The position numbers were made by a program, and so were the translations under genes. Of a stretch of 64,000 nucleotides of DNA, positions 22,238 to 32,377 are shown one piece after another. The DNA comes from Anthracocystis setariae (Eukaryota > Basidiomycota > Ustilaginomycetes > Ustilaginales > Ustilaginaceae). Each line of letters opens with the position of its first letter. Within the stretch, counting starts at the first letter, position 1. The notes beneath the pieces were generated by a model that was not told where the DNA came from, ran no database searches, and worked only from the letters and a program-made list of their open reading frames with translations. Location: NCBI GenBank assembly GCA_928724745.1, contig CAKMXJ010000007.1, forward strand, positions 726,501 through 790,500. The letters are read 5' to 3'.

Positions 22238-25200
22238 ATGCTCCCCATGCCGGTGACTCGCAGCCAGGTCGCCAACCAAAACCCCTTGGACGACTGGTCC
22301 TCCGCCGGGGAAGACCCTCCCATGGTCGTCGCACCCTCCTCGGCGAGCGCGACCACCACCAACTCTCCCGCGCCCACCCCGGAGGCCGCTGTCCCGCTGA
22401 TGGCGGTGCTCCAGGAGCAAATGGCCGTCCTGCAGGAATTGGTCCTGGAGATGCGCGCGTTGCGCCGCGAGCAAAGGGGCCAACCACCCCCCGCGGCTAC
22501 CCCCTCCCAGCGCTCGCCCAGGGCCGCCGAAGCGGCGCCCCCCAGAGAGGCTCCCAACCCGGCGACGGATCGCAAGACATCCGAGCAGCGCTACGAGCGC
22601 GCCACCCGCCGGATGGAGCAGGACCCCCACCACGCCCGCGAGCCGCAGCCCGGGTACTCCCTCCCGGTTCCCCCTCTGGTGCCGTGGACCGCTCCCCTGG
22701 ACGCGAGCCTCGACAAAGCTCCCGAACTCCGCATCGCTGCCCCCGACTGGGACGGTAAGCGGGAAGAGCTGGAGGCCTACATTGAGCAGTGCGAGCTGCA
22801 CTTCGACCTCAACCCGGCACGCTTTGCCACAGACAACCGCCGGGTCCTCTGGGCCCTGGCACACGTGGGTGGCGCGCCTCGCGACCACCTGCGCAACATG
22901 CGCCAGGCGAGCCCCCACAACCCAATCTTCCACGACTGGCCGCGCTACTGCGGGTCCCTACGCCGCACGTACGGCGATCCTCACCCAGGACATACGGCCA
23001 GGATGCAGCTACAGAAGCTGCGTCAAACCGGGAGCGTCAGCCGCTTCGCTGCCGAGTTCCAGGCGCTGGCCACGCGAGCCAACGCTACCGACAAGCAGCA
23101 GCTGCTCACTACGTTCCAGCTGGGACTCCGTGAGACGTTCCGGCGTCACCTCCTACATGTACAGACCCACGACCTGCAGGAGTACATCAACGCTGCTGTA
23201 CGCACCGAGCAGCAGATGCTCGAAACTGGCCTCGACTCAGCCGGAACCGCCCACATTCCGGGCCGCGCGACGGGCCGCAATGACGAGCGCCCCCGACCGG
23301 AGCCCGGTACGACCCCGACGGGAGCCCCGACTGGTGGGCTGAACGCCGCCCGCCCCGCCGCCGCCCCGGCCGCCGCGCGCCCAATTTTCCATGCTCCGGC
23401 CCGCGCCAACACGGCTTTGCAGAAGCTCACGGAGGACACACGCCGCTACCGGCGCAAGAACAACCTGTGCTACACCTGTGGCGAGAAGCACCTTGCGCGC
23501 GATTGTCCACAGGCCACACAGGAGCGCGCGCTGCGCGCTAATGTCATTACGGTGGAGCCCACTACAGGCAACTACCTCCTGCCGCCCGAGGGAGAAGACC
23601 CCGCTTCAGACCACGCGCCTACCAAGTGCGACCCCCCGGCCGAAAGGGATGCCTACGACGAAGCGGTCTACGACCCCACCCTCAACCCCCTGGGTTTTGA
23701 AGACGCCCTTTTCCCTCCGCGCGCGGCCGTGGCTCAACTACTGACTCACCCCGATTGGTTCCCACTCCGCACGCATGTCGCCGCACTGGAACCCATCGCG
23801 GAGCCATCCGTTCAGAGCGACCACATCCGTGTGAGTCGTCACCCCAGCATCCCGGCCTACGAGTGCTGGGTCACCATTGACCACCTGCGGGCGCGCGCTC
23901 TCATCGACGGCGGCGCTACCGCGTCCTTCGTGGCGAAGGATCTCCTCGAGGGCGCGGGCATTGACCTGCACGGGTTGGCCACTCCGGTTAAGACAGCGAC
24001 GTTCGACGCAGCCTCGGAGCCCATCACTCATACCTGCAGGGCAGCCGTGGGGCTGGCGGGCCTCACTGTCGCCCCCCACCACCGCTTCTTCGTGGCCCCG
24101 CGCATATCGAGCTACGACGTCATCTTAGGCTTGGACTGGATCGAGGCCACGCGCCCCGTCCTCGACTACGAGGCTCGCGCCATGCAATTTCCCCTGCCCG
24201 GGCAAGGCGAGCCCGAGCCCGCGACGCCCCCGGCCGGGGCCATCCCCCCGCTGCCGTTTACCGACAATGCCGCCGAACACTGCGTCCTTGCCCAGGCGCA
24301 CGCGGATGAGCTCGCCGCCGTACCGTCGACTAAGGACATCCCCGCCGCGTACCAGGAGTTTGCGGAGGTATTCAACGAGGCCAACGCCGACATCCTGCCG
24401 CGCCCGCGCCCCCAGGACCACGAGATCAACCTCCTGCCGGGAGCCAAGATCCCACACGGGCCACTATACTCCCTGTCCGCATGCGAGCTCGATGAGCTCA
24501 AGAAGTACATTGACAAGATGCTTGCTATTGGGTTCATTCGGGAATCGCAGAGCCCCGCCGCGGCCCCTATCATCTTTGTACCTAAAAAAGACGGTCGCCT
24601 CCGACCATGTGTAGACTACCGCGCGCTCAACAGCGTGACCATCAAAGACAAGTACCCCATACCCCTCATTGCCGAACACTTGGACTGCCTCGCGCGAGCG
24701 CGCGTCTTCACCAAACTCGACCTGAAGGGGGCGTACAACCTCCTCCGTATCAAGGAGGGGCACGAATGGAAAACGGCATTCCGCACGCGCTACGGTAGCT
24801 TCGAATACATGGTAATGCCATTCGGGTTGTGCAACGCGCCATCTACGTTCCAGCGCTTAATGAACCACATCCTGCACGACCTGCTCGACGTGTCCGTGGT
24901 GGTGTACCTGGACGACATCCTCGTGTTCTCCCGCGATCCCGCCGAGCACGACACACACGTGCGCGAGGTACTCCGCCGTTTGCGCCATAACCAGCTATAT
25001 TGCGCTGCCGACAAGTGCAAATTTGGGGTCACCTCGGTGGAGTTCCTGGGCTACCGAGTCAGCCCGGCCGGCATCTCCATGGACCCGGCGAAGGTCGAGG
25101 CCGTAACTACCTGGCCCGCACCCACGACCATTCGTGACATCCAGGTATTCCTTGGCTTTGCCAACTTCTACCGACGATTCATCAAGCACTATTCGCGCGT

Positions 25201-27236
25201 GGCTCGCCCGCTCACAGACCGCCTCAAGGGCAAAGCAAGCGGGCGCATCTCCTTAGAGCCCGCCGAGCTGGCCGCATTCGAGACCCTCAAGCGCGCATTC
25301 ACCACGGCTCCTATCCTGCAGCATTTTGACCCAGCGCTGCCCACAGTAGTGGAAACCGACGCCAGCGACTACGTCGTGGCGGCCGTCCTGTCCCAATGGT
25401 ACCCAATCAACCCCGCCACTACGACAGCGCCGCGCCCGAGCACGCACCGTCTCCACCCAGTGGCGTATTGGTCACGGAAGATGCAGCCTGCCGAGCGCAA
25501 CTACGAGATCCACGATAAGGAGCTCCTGGCCATCGTCGACTCCCTTCAAGCGTGGCGCCACTACTTACACGGGCTGCACGCACCGTTTGATGTCCTCACA
25601 GACCACCAAGCTCTCCAGTACTTCCAAACCAAGCGCCAGCTCAATCGCCGTCAGGCCCGTTGGGGCATTGCCCTGGCGGAGTTCGCATTCTCCATCACCT
25701 ACCGCCCGGGCACAGAGGCCGCGCGGCCGGACGCCCTGTCACGCCGATCCGATGGCCACCCAAACCTCGCGGATGCCCAACGCCATGGCGACCCCGCTAA
25801 TGTAGCTACCCTCTTGCCGCCCTCCCTGTTCATCCACCCCGAGACAACCGGCGCCGACCCCGTCAACTTCCCGGCCCCGGCCGCGCGCCGCGCGGCTCTC
25901 CTCCCGGCGACCGCCTTTCCGGCCACCCCGTCCAGCGCGGCTGACATCGCCGCCATTCTGTCCCGCTATCATGACCACCCCACCGCGGGGCACCCCGGCG
26001 TGGCTACTACCACTGCGCTCGTCCGCCGCCACCACAACTGGCCCACCCTCGCGCAAGATGTTGTCACCTACGTCGCCACCTGCTCTGCCTGCAAGCGCGC
26101 CAAAGCCCCGCGCCATAAACCTTATGGGCTGCTACTTCCGTTGGGCGCGCCCGACCGTCCGTTCGGGTCCATCTCCATGGATCACATCGAGGGCCTCCCG
26201 CGCTCGCGCGTGGGCGGCACACTCTTCGATTCCATCCTTGTAGTCGTAGACCGCCTCACCAAGTTTGTGATTTTTATCCCAGCGCGGCAATCCGACACCG
26301 TTCCCGACCTCGCACGCATGCTCTTTACAAGTGTGTTCTGTTATTTTGGGTTGCCTGACCAGATTGTCTCCGACCGCGGGCGCACTTTCATCGCCTCCCT
26401 CTGGCGAGCGGTGCTACAGCAACTCCAGGTCCGCCCGGCACTATCCACGGCCTATCACCCTCAAACTGACGGCCAAACCGAGCGCACCAATCAAACCCTG
26501 GAGGTCTTTTTTGCGCTTCTACGTCAACTACCAGCAGGATGACTGGGCCGCGTGGCTCCCGCACGCGCAGCTTGCCATCAACAACCGCCCCGCTGGCGCC
26601 ACCGGCCTCCCATCCACCCTCCCCCTTTTTGGTTTTACGCCCAAAACGCTCCCGGGTTCCCCCGCGCTCGCCCCCGATGGTGCGCCACCCTCCCCGGCTT
26701 CCCTGCAGGTGCTCATCGCGTCCTGCCAGGACAACATCGCGCGTGCCGCGCGCGCCATGGCGAGCCTCGCAAACCGATCCAGGACGGATCGGTCTTACAC
26801 CGGGGGTGACCAAGTACTGCTGCGCACCAGACACCTGCGCCAGGACAGACCGTCCAAGAAGCTGTCCAACCCCCTCGCCGGACCATTTACGGTTCTAGAG
26901 GCCGTGGGGCAGCGCGCGTACAGGTTGGATCTGCCAGCAGGCTCCCGCGTTCACCCGGTATTCCATGTGAGCTTGCTCGAGCCATACCCAGCGGGCGCGC
27001 GCCCCACGGAGCACGCGCCACAAGCCACCAACCTCCAAGACGACCGCCAAGACTTCGAGGTGGAACGACTGCTGGAGGCACGAACGAGCAGACGGGGCCT
27101 CGAGTACCAGGTCAAGTGGGCCGGTTATGACGAGCCCACATGGGAGCCAGCGCATCACCTCGCCAATAGCCAAGAGCTGGTGGACGAGTTCCACAGGTCA
27201 CACCCAGGAGCGCCCACGGGACGAAGTCAGGCCTGA
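22238..27236 (+). pseudogene. Gypsy gag-pol with one frameshift and C-terminal chromodomain
   Basis: The first frame (ATG at 22238; the open frame begins earlier only with a TTG) runs to 26542. Gag ends in a zinc knuckle CYTCGEKHLARDC. The protease site reads ALIDGGATASFV, so the usual D-S/T-G is D-G-G. RT has KKDGRLRPCVDYRALN and YLDDILVFSRD. RNase H starts VVETDASDYVV. Integrase has the HHCC zinc region (HPGVATTTALVRRHH...CSACKRAK) and DDE landmarks SMDHIEGLP, VSDRGRTF and YHPQTDGQTERTNQ. At the T6 run 26507-26512 the frame shifts; the neighbouring frame continues integrase (INNRPAGATGLPS) and ends in a chromodomain (FEVERLLEARTSRRGLEYQV, then KWAGYDEPTWEP) with stop at 27236. One extra T is the simplest cause. 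Confidence 0.88.
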
Positions 27237-28124
27237 CGGCGGCCGGGGGCAAGCGGCAACCTCCTAAGGCCGCGCGCTCCCTCAGGGCAAACCCCTAACC
27301 CGTCTCGCGTCGTCCTGCTCTTGGCGCGCTCGCCACCGTCGTTGGCGCGCGCACCCCCAGGACGAGCTTCCAGCCCGCCTCGCGTCAGCCCGCGCGCACC
27401 CCCAGGACGAGCTCCCAGCCCGCCTCGCGCCGGCTTACTCACGGCGTGCTCGTCACCCTTACGGGCGTGCCCGCTGCCCTCACACAGCCCCCCACTACCG
27501 CGCGGCATGCCAGAGGTCCTGGAACCCCGCGCGCCACAGCACTCGCGGAACCTCGCCACGCTCACTCCTCACTTTAATTCAGACACAAACGCTACAACAC
27601 AAGCACAACAGCACGGAAAGCATTTTGGATTTCACGGCCGGCCACGGGGTCACCGGAGCCGGCCAGCAGACGTTGGGGAAACAGAGCAAGGGGCGCGCGG
27701 TACAGTTGAGGACTCAGGCCGGAGCCGCGCCCGCTCCACCATCAAGAAGCGCTTGCCGGCGCGGACGCTTTGGCGTGCAAGGAGCCTCCGCCGCCAAGGG
27801 AGACGAGGGCGACGCGCGGCGCGCGGGTACCGCAGCGACGGGAGAGTCAGCAGCCGGGTGCGGGACGCCAGCCGGTGGCGCGCGATCCAGAAGGCGCCCA
27901 ACACGCTCGCGAGCAGCGGCAACATGGGACGCGCTGTCCAAGTCCGACGAGTCCGAGGCAATCAGATACGCGGGACCGCTCACCCGCCAGTAGTCTACAA
28001 GCTCGTGCAGCGTCGTTCGCAGGGCGGCGGGCGTAGACTCCAGCATCATCAGGTGCCGCTTCATGGTGGAAGACTGCACGTCCATACCCTCCAGCAGGCC
28101 AGCGGCGGCGCACTGCCGAATCTT
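27237..28124. other. Gypsy 3' tail of unclear content
   Basis: GC-rich, with two near-identical copies of a ~45-bp segment (about 27352-27450: CGCGCACCCCCAGGACGAGC then CAGCCCGCCTCGCG). An antisense open frame with an ATG start, 28085-27714, encodes 123 aa starting MDVQSSTMKRHLMMLEST and rich in Ala, Pro and Arg; it matches nothing I know and may be chance in GC-rich DNA. No LTR copy or tRNA-like sequence is visible. Confidence 0.4.
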
Positions 28125-28215
28125 AGGGTTCTAATGCTTATCCCCAGGTGGGCAGCTCGCGTCTGGCCCTCTGGAAGACGGTCCATTTGAAAATTGGAAC
28201 ACGGTCCAATTGAAT
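28125..28215 (+). repeat. Leader repeat, copy 1
   Basis: Matches 33865-33935 apart from an ~18-bp insertion (in GCTCGCGTCTGGCC) and scattered changes. In this copy the preceding bases make TTAGGGTT, so the element head abuts telomere-like sequence. Confidence 0.75.
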
Positions 28216-28866
28216 TGTGAGACGCGTCTGTATTCATCTGGCAAGACGGTCCAATACAAATTGGAAGACGGTCCAATACAAATTCAACTTTTTTGAGCGT
28301 GCTGAGCAGGGAAGACGGTCTACTACAAATCCAAGACGGTCCACTACAAGTCCAAGACGGTCTACTACAAGTCCAAGACGGTCTACTACAATTTCCAAGA
28401 CGGTCTACTACAATTTCCAAGACGGTCTACTACAAATGGAAGACGGTCTACTACAACTCCAAGACAGTCTACTACAAATGGAAGACGGTCCACTACAAAT
28501 CCAAGACGGTCTGCTACAAATGGAAGACGGTCCACTACAAATGGAAGACGGTCCACTACAAATCCAAGACGGTCTGCTACAAATCCAAGACGGTCCACTA
28601 CAAATCCAAGACGGTCCACTACAAATCCAAGACGGTCCACTACAAATCCAAGACGGTCTGCTACAAATCCAAGACGGTCAACTACAAGTCCAAGACGGTC
28701 TGCTACAACTGGAAGACGGTCCACTACAAATCCAAGACGGTCTGCTACAATTGGAAGACGGTCAACTACAACACTACAATTTGGAGACGGTCCACTACAA
28801 TTGCAAGGCGGTCTACTAGAACTGGAAGACGGTCAGCTTCAACAGCAAGACGGTCCACTACAAAAG
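28172..28866 (+). repeat. 21-bp minisatellite (AAGACGGTCYACTACAAATCC type)
   Basis: Some thirty tandem units, mostly 21 bp, keep the core GACGGTC-Y-ACTACAA and vary in the four to six bases that follow. The first few units are longer and degenerate. The array ends about 60 bp before the ATG of the 945-aa gene, so it probably forms its promoter or leader. Because 21 is divisible by three, several frames are open through it; the repeated peptides (for example KTVYYKS) are an artefact, not a protein domain. A degenerate short array of the same type follows the second leader copy (33897-33985). Confidence 0.93.
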
Positions 28867-28928
28867 CTTTGATATTTGCAACACCGTTGCATTCCTTTTT
28901 TGACAACCGCTCATCATACTCAATCAAC

Positions 28929-31766
28929 ATGTCGCAGATCACCTGCCCCGTATGCAACTATGCCTATGCCGCAAGCAACATCACCAACCACTTGCGCAAG
29001 GCTCACAGCGGTGTGCCTGTCAGTCCAGAGGCAGCAGCAGCTGCTGGACTTGTAGCATGTACTTGCGGACAAGTTGTGATGAATGCAGCAGCACTCCTCA
29101 AGCATCAAGGCATCCGCAAATGTCAAGGTGCAGCAACTCAATCAAGTCAGGCTCAACCTACGCCTGCATCAGCACCGGCAGCATCAGCACCAGCAGCAAC
29201 GACAACAACAACAACAGCAGCAGCAGCAGTCTCTCAAGATGCGGTAACTCAAGATGCGGTGAGTCCAGAGCTTGCAACTGCGCCTGCGGCAGAAGAGCAA
29301 CCTGCCGACCCTTTCCTTGCCGTGTTGGATCCAGCAATTCTGGCAGAGGAGGATTCAATTGAATTGAATTCCAATTCAAATTCAGAGGCTAGCGTGGAGA
29401 GCTCAGAGGATTTTCCCCTGACGCTTGTGGAGGACAACTTGGATGTGGTCTTTGCAGAGGCAGAGGCTGAGGCTGAGGTGGAAGCGGCAGCAGAATTGGG
29501 AGAGGAGGCAGACGGAGAGACTGAGCTAGTGCTGGCACTGGAGCCAGAGGCTGAGGAAATGGAAAATAGTTTCCAGCCTGACGCGTCCTCTGGTGAAGTG
29601 CCAGATCCTTTCCCCATTCCGTCTCTGGAGCAGCAGGTGGAGGAATTGGAGGACCCGTCAGATGAAGAGGCAGAGGGGGAGACACTGCCGCAGCTGCCAG
29701 CACCTGTGCCAGAGCAGCCGGAGCAACAGCAACAGCAGCCAGAGTTGCGGTTGGAGGAAGTGGAGGACATGCCGGTGGACGGCATTGTGGTCTTGCTCCC
29801 AGCAATGGATCTGGATGACATGGAGCCAGCAGCACCACCGCCTGTAAGCCTGCTTGACAGTGCTAGGCAGCAGGAGCGGGCAACCTTGCCGCCCATTCCA
29901 GCTCTCAACCCGGTGACTGACTGGAATGGCTGTGTGGAGTACGATGTGGACTCATTTGCGGTGACCATCTCTCCCGCAGACCTGCTGCGCATCTACCCTG
30001 CTGGCTGCTACCTGAGCTTGTGCAGCTACTCCCCTGATTTCAAGGACGCTGAGCTGTTCAATCATTGGGTGTACTTTGCCGAGCTCAAGGTTAATTTCCG
30101 CTTTGAGCCACGCTTCAAGCTGCCGCTCATTGCACACCTGCAGCAGCCTCCACAGCGTGCCATCCTCATTCCCTCTGAGCACGCCACAGTGCTCACCTAT
30201 GGAGAGCTGCGTGTGGATGTGGGCATCATGGTGGAAGCATTGCAGGACATTGGCTGCCAGAGCATCCGCATGGGAGCTTACGGCATCAAGGTGCCCATTG
30301 ACCGCTTCCTGGATCCAGCCATGCTCAGTGAGCACCCTTTGCGTAATGCCAATGTCTTTGACATTGGCTGCACAGTGGACACAGGCTGCATCACGCTCAT
30401 TGCGCCCAAGTCCAAAAAGGGGAAATACAAGCAGTACCCTATGGCGCTGCGCGTGGGCAGAGGCTTTGGCAGCGTGGAATTGAAGTGGAAATCCAGACCG
30501 GATGGGATTTCTCATTTCAAAGGGTATCCCAAGCTCACGCATCTGCTCAAAGCAGGAGCTGCAGGCGCTGGACAGGCAGGCCAGCCTATGAGCATCAAGA
30601 TTGTGCAGGACCGCATTGCCAGGCTGCAGAGCTGGAGGGACCGCATTGTCAACACAGCTCCAGAGGTGGGAAGTGGAGTACGCCTGGAGGTTACGGTACA
30701 GGCCCCCACCATGCAGGCAGCCAGGGACATTGCTGTGGCCAGCAAATTCTTGGACCACCGGCACTTGTTCACTGCAGCAGCAGGGGATCAGCAGCTCCTC
30801 ACGCACACAATCACCAAGGCAGCCATGTTTGCAGACCTGAATGCGTTGCTTGCGTTGGCAGAGGAGAAGCAGATCTTCCGTGGTTGCCACTCAAAGGCAT
30901 CCTCTCAGCTGCAGCGGCAGGCCGTCATTGACCTGTACAATGCCATGGGCTGGCATCCTGGCAGGAGACCTACGGCATTGGACAGTCCAACTGCGTGGTG
31001 GGCTAGCTCTGATGCAGCTCTGGACATTGCACAGGAGCTGGAGCACTTCAACACTACGATTGGCACACGTAGCCTGTTCACACATGTGCAGCTTCATGTG
31101 CAGTGCCAAGGCTGCCACCGTGTGGGCACCTACACGCTGTGTGGAGGTGCAAATCAATTCCGTGTCCGGTGCAGCCAATGCCAGAATTCACTTGGTGCTC
31201 AGAAATTCCGTTCCCACATTGCCACGCTGGCAACACGCAATCAGCTGGGAGTCAACATCCGTGCACTGGTGGTGGATCCTGCACGCATGGTCTTTGCACC
31301 AGTAGCGGAGGATAATCCTGTGCGGCAGCTCAGTCAACGCAGGGAGCTGGCAGGTCTCTGCCGTACCACTGGCTTTGCAGAACTACGGGACTCACTGATG
31401 GAGTGCCTCACTTTCCTGCTGGAGGACCGGCGTGGTAATCCAGACCCGGTGGAGATCAGGGAGCAAGCAGTGGCATGGCTGGCAGAGAACAGGCAGGCGG
31501 TGGAGAACCACTTGGGCACACGGAGCAGAGTTGCGGGAAACACGCTACTGGAGAAGCTGGCAGAACGGTATGGAGAGTTGACCAAGCAGGAGGAGGTGCT
31601 GCTGCTGCACGGTGTAGCTGGAGCATTCAATGTCAGCATCGGACACATTCAGCTGTCACGGAAGTTGTATTCTTGCCAGGTCATCCCGGTTGGCAGCTCT
31701 GGCCCGTACCTTGGTGTAGTCAAGTTGGATAGCGGTGCCTATGAAATTGTAGTCCATTCACGTTGA
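28929..31766 (+). CDS. Zinc-finger protein with acidic region and C-terminal OTU-like domain (unknown function)
   Basis: A 945-aa protein; the ATG at 28929 directly follows the minisatellite, and the longer open frame before it is repeat translation. The N-terminus has a C2H2-like finger (Cys6, Cys9, His21, His26) and a second Cys/His cluster (Cys44, Cys46, His59, Cys65), recalling the OrsD-type fingers of fungal telomere-linked helicases. Residues ~90-300 are acidic and Gln/Ala-rich. A central region (~325-700) matches no family I know. A zinc ribbon follows (Cys726, Cys729, Cys748, Cys751). The end (~810-945) has the layout of an OTU cysteine protease, including EIREQAVAWLAENRQAVEN and the final YEIVV strand, but the positions expected for catalytic Cys and His read Ala817 (TGFAEL) and Ala937 (SGAYEIV). 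The OTU call is a fold-level inference. CDS quality (long, clean frame) is good. Confidence 0.8.
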   Translation: MSQITCPVCNYAYAASNITNHLRKAHSGVPVSPEAAAAAGLVACTCGQVVMNAAALLKHQGIRKCQGAATQSSQAQPTPASAPAASAPAATTTTTTAAAAVSQDAVTQDAVSPELATAPAAEEQPADPFLAVLDPAILAEEDSIELNSNSNSEASVESSEDFPLTLVEDNLDVVFAEAEAEAEVEAAAELGEEADGETELVLALEPEAEEMENSFQPDASSGEVPDPFPIPSLEQQVEELEDPSDEEAEGETLPQLPAPVPEQPEQQQQQPELRLEEVEDMPVDGIVVLLPAMDLDDMEPAAPPPVSLLDSARQQERATLPPIPALNPVTDWNGCVEYDVDSFAVTISPADLLRIYPAGCYLSLCSYSPDFKDAELFNHWVYFAELKVNFRFEPRFKLPLIAHLQQPPQRAILIPSEHATVLTYGELRVDVGIMVEALQDIGCQSIRMGAYGIKVPIDRFLDPAMLSEHPLRNANVFDIGCTVDTGCITLIAPKSKKGKYKQYPMALRVGRGFGSVELKWKSRPDGISHFKGYPKLTHLLKAGAAGAGQAGQPMSIKIVQDRIARLQSWRDRIVNTAPEVGSGVRLEVTVQAPTMQAARDIAVASKFLDHRHLFTAAAGDQQLLTHTITKAAMFADLNALLALAEEKQIFRGCHSKASSQLQRQAVIDLYNAMGWHPGRRPTALDSPTAWWASSDAALDIAQELEHFNTTIGTRSLFTHVQLHVQCQGCHRVGTYTLCGGANQFRVRCSQCQNSLGAQKFRSHIATLATRNQLGVNIRALVVDPARMVFAPVAEDNPVRQLSQRRELAGLCRTTGFAELRDSLMECLTFLLEDRRGNPDPVEIREQAVAWLAENRQAVENHLGTRSRVAGNTLLEKLAERYGELTKQEEVLLLHGVAGAFNVSIGHIQLSRKLYSCQVIPVGSSGPYLGVVKLDSGAYEIVVHSR

Positions 31767-31933
31767 TTTTGTGTTCCCAATTTGTGCTGTGATTTTGGGA
31801 TGTGATTTTGGATTCCTTTTCTTGAATGCGGTGAAGGAGTTAAGTACGTGTGGTGAGCTGAATGGGTTAGCGGTGAGCAATGGTGAGAGAAATTGGTTGA
31901 TGTACGGTAAAGGAGACCAGACCGGCAACAAGA

Positions 31934-32085
31934 GTGCTATTAGCTCAGTGGTTGATCTCCTCGGAGTCATTGAGAACCATTTATGGAAAAGGGGCTGGCC
32001 TTGACGGGCTGGGCACCAGGTTCGAATCCCAAGGGGGGTTTGAATTTCTGGTGTTGCCGCATTGTACGCAATGTTAATCCTCCGC
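31934..32085 (+). other. tRNA-like module with Pol III A and B boxes, copy 1
   Basis: TAGCTCAGTGG at 31941-31951 fits the A box and GGTTCGAATCC at 32019-32029 fits the B box exactly, but the acceptor and T stems do not pair, so it is not a normal tRNA gene. Between and after the boxes it shares ATTGAGAACC, GGAAAAGGGGC and GTTAATCCTCCG with the module at 40285-40430. It begins about 170 bp after the stop codon of the 945-aa gene. Confidence 0.45.
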
Positions 32086-32195
32086 CACACCGAGCTATAA
32101 CAGTCAGCAATTTGACCTGGGCGGATGTGCGCTCTCACTAAATGTTGATGCATTCCTTGTTTTTTGCTTGTCAGAGACACATCACCAGGCTTTGA

Positions 32196-32375
32196 ACACG
32201 TGCCACCAGACTTTGAACACGTGCCACTCCACTTTGGAAAACACAGGACACTAGACTCTGAGATCAAATTGGGAACACGGGATTAAGTAAGAGATCAAGT
32301 TGAGACACGGGATTAACACTGAGACACGGAATGAACACTGAGACACGGAATGAACGCTGAGACATGGAATGAACT
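32196..32375. repeat. Short direct repeats at the end of the dioxygenase gene
   Basis: Two copies of a ~22-bp segment containing TTTGAACACGTGCCAC (about 32196-32240), then four copies with exact 19-bp spacing of GAGACACGG-type units at 32302, 32321, 32340 and 32359. They fill the 3' flank of the minus-strand dioxygenase gene. Confidence 0.8.
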
Positions 32376-32377
32376 AA

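Larger units (their letters stand above)
21764..28124 (+). mobile_element. Ty3/gypsy (chromovirus-like) LTR retrotransposon, degenerate, no 3' LTR seen
   Basis: Begins TGTTACGGCTGG at the point where LINE homology ends and is markedly GC-rich. A TATA-like box at ~21970 and a ~260-bp leader precede gag-pol (22238-27236), which runs gag, protease, RT, RNase H, integrase, chromodomain. The tail 27237-28124 contains no copy of the starting sequence, so the 3' LTR is missing or beyond recognition. The right boundary is where the subtelomeric leader repeat starts at 28125. Confidence 0.8.

Noticed and set aside
27237..28124. A 3' LTR for the gypsy element
   Set aside because: No match to the TGTTACGGCTGG start or to the 5' leader could be found by eye.
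28172..28866. A CRISPR-like array of short regular repeats
   Set aside because: Units are contiguous 21-bp tandem repeats with only small variable ends, no spacers of independent sequence, and the setting is eukaryotic.
28293..28928. An N-terminal repeat domain (KTVYYKS repeats) fused to the 945-aa protein
   Set aside because: It is translation of the minisatellite, open because 21 is divisible by three; a normal ATG follows at 28929 with zinc-finger sequence right after it.
31934..32085. A functional tRNA gene
   Set aside because: Both internal promoter boxes fit, but acceptor and T stems do not pair and the A-B spacing is long.
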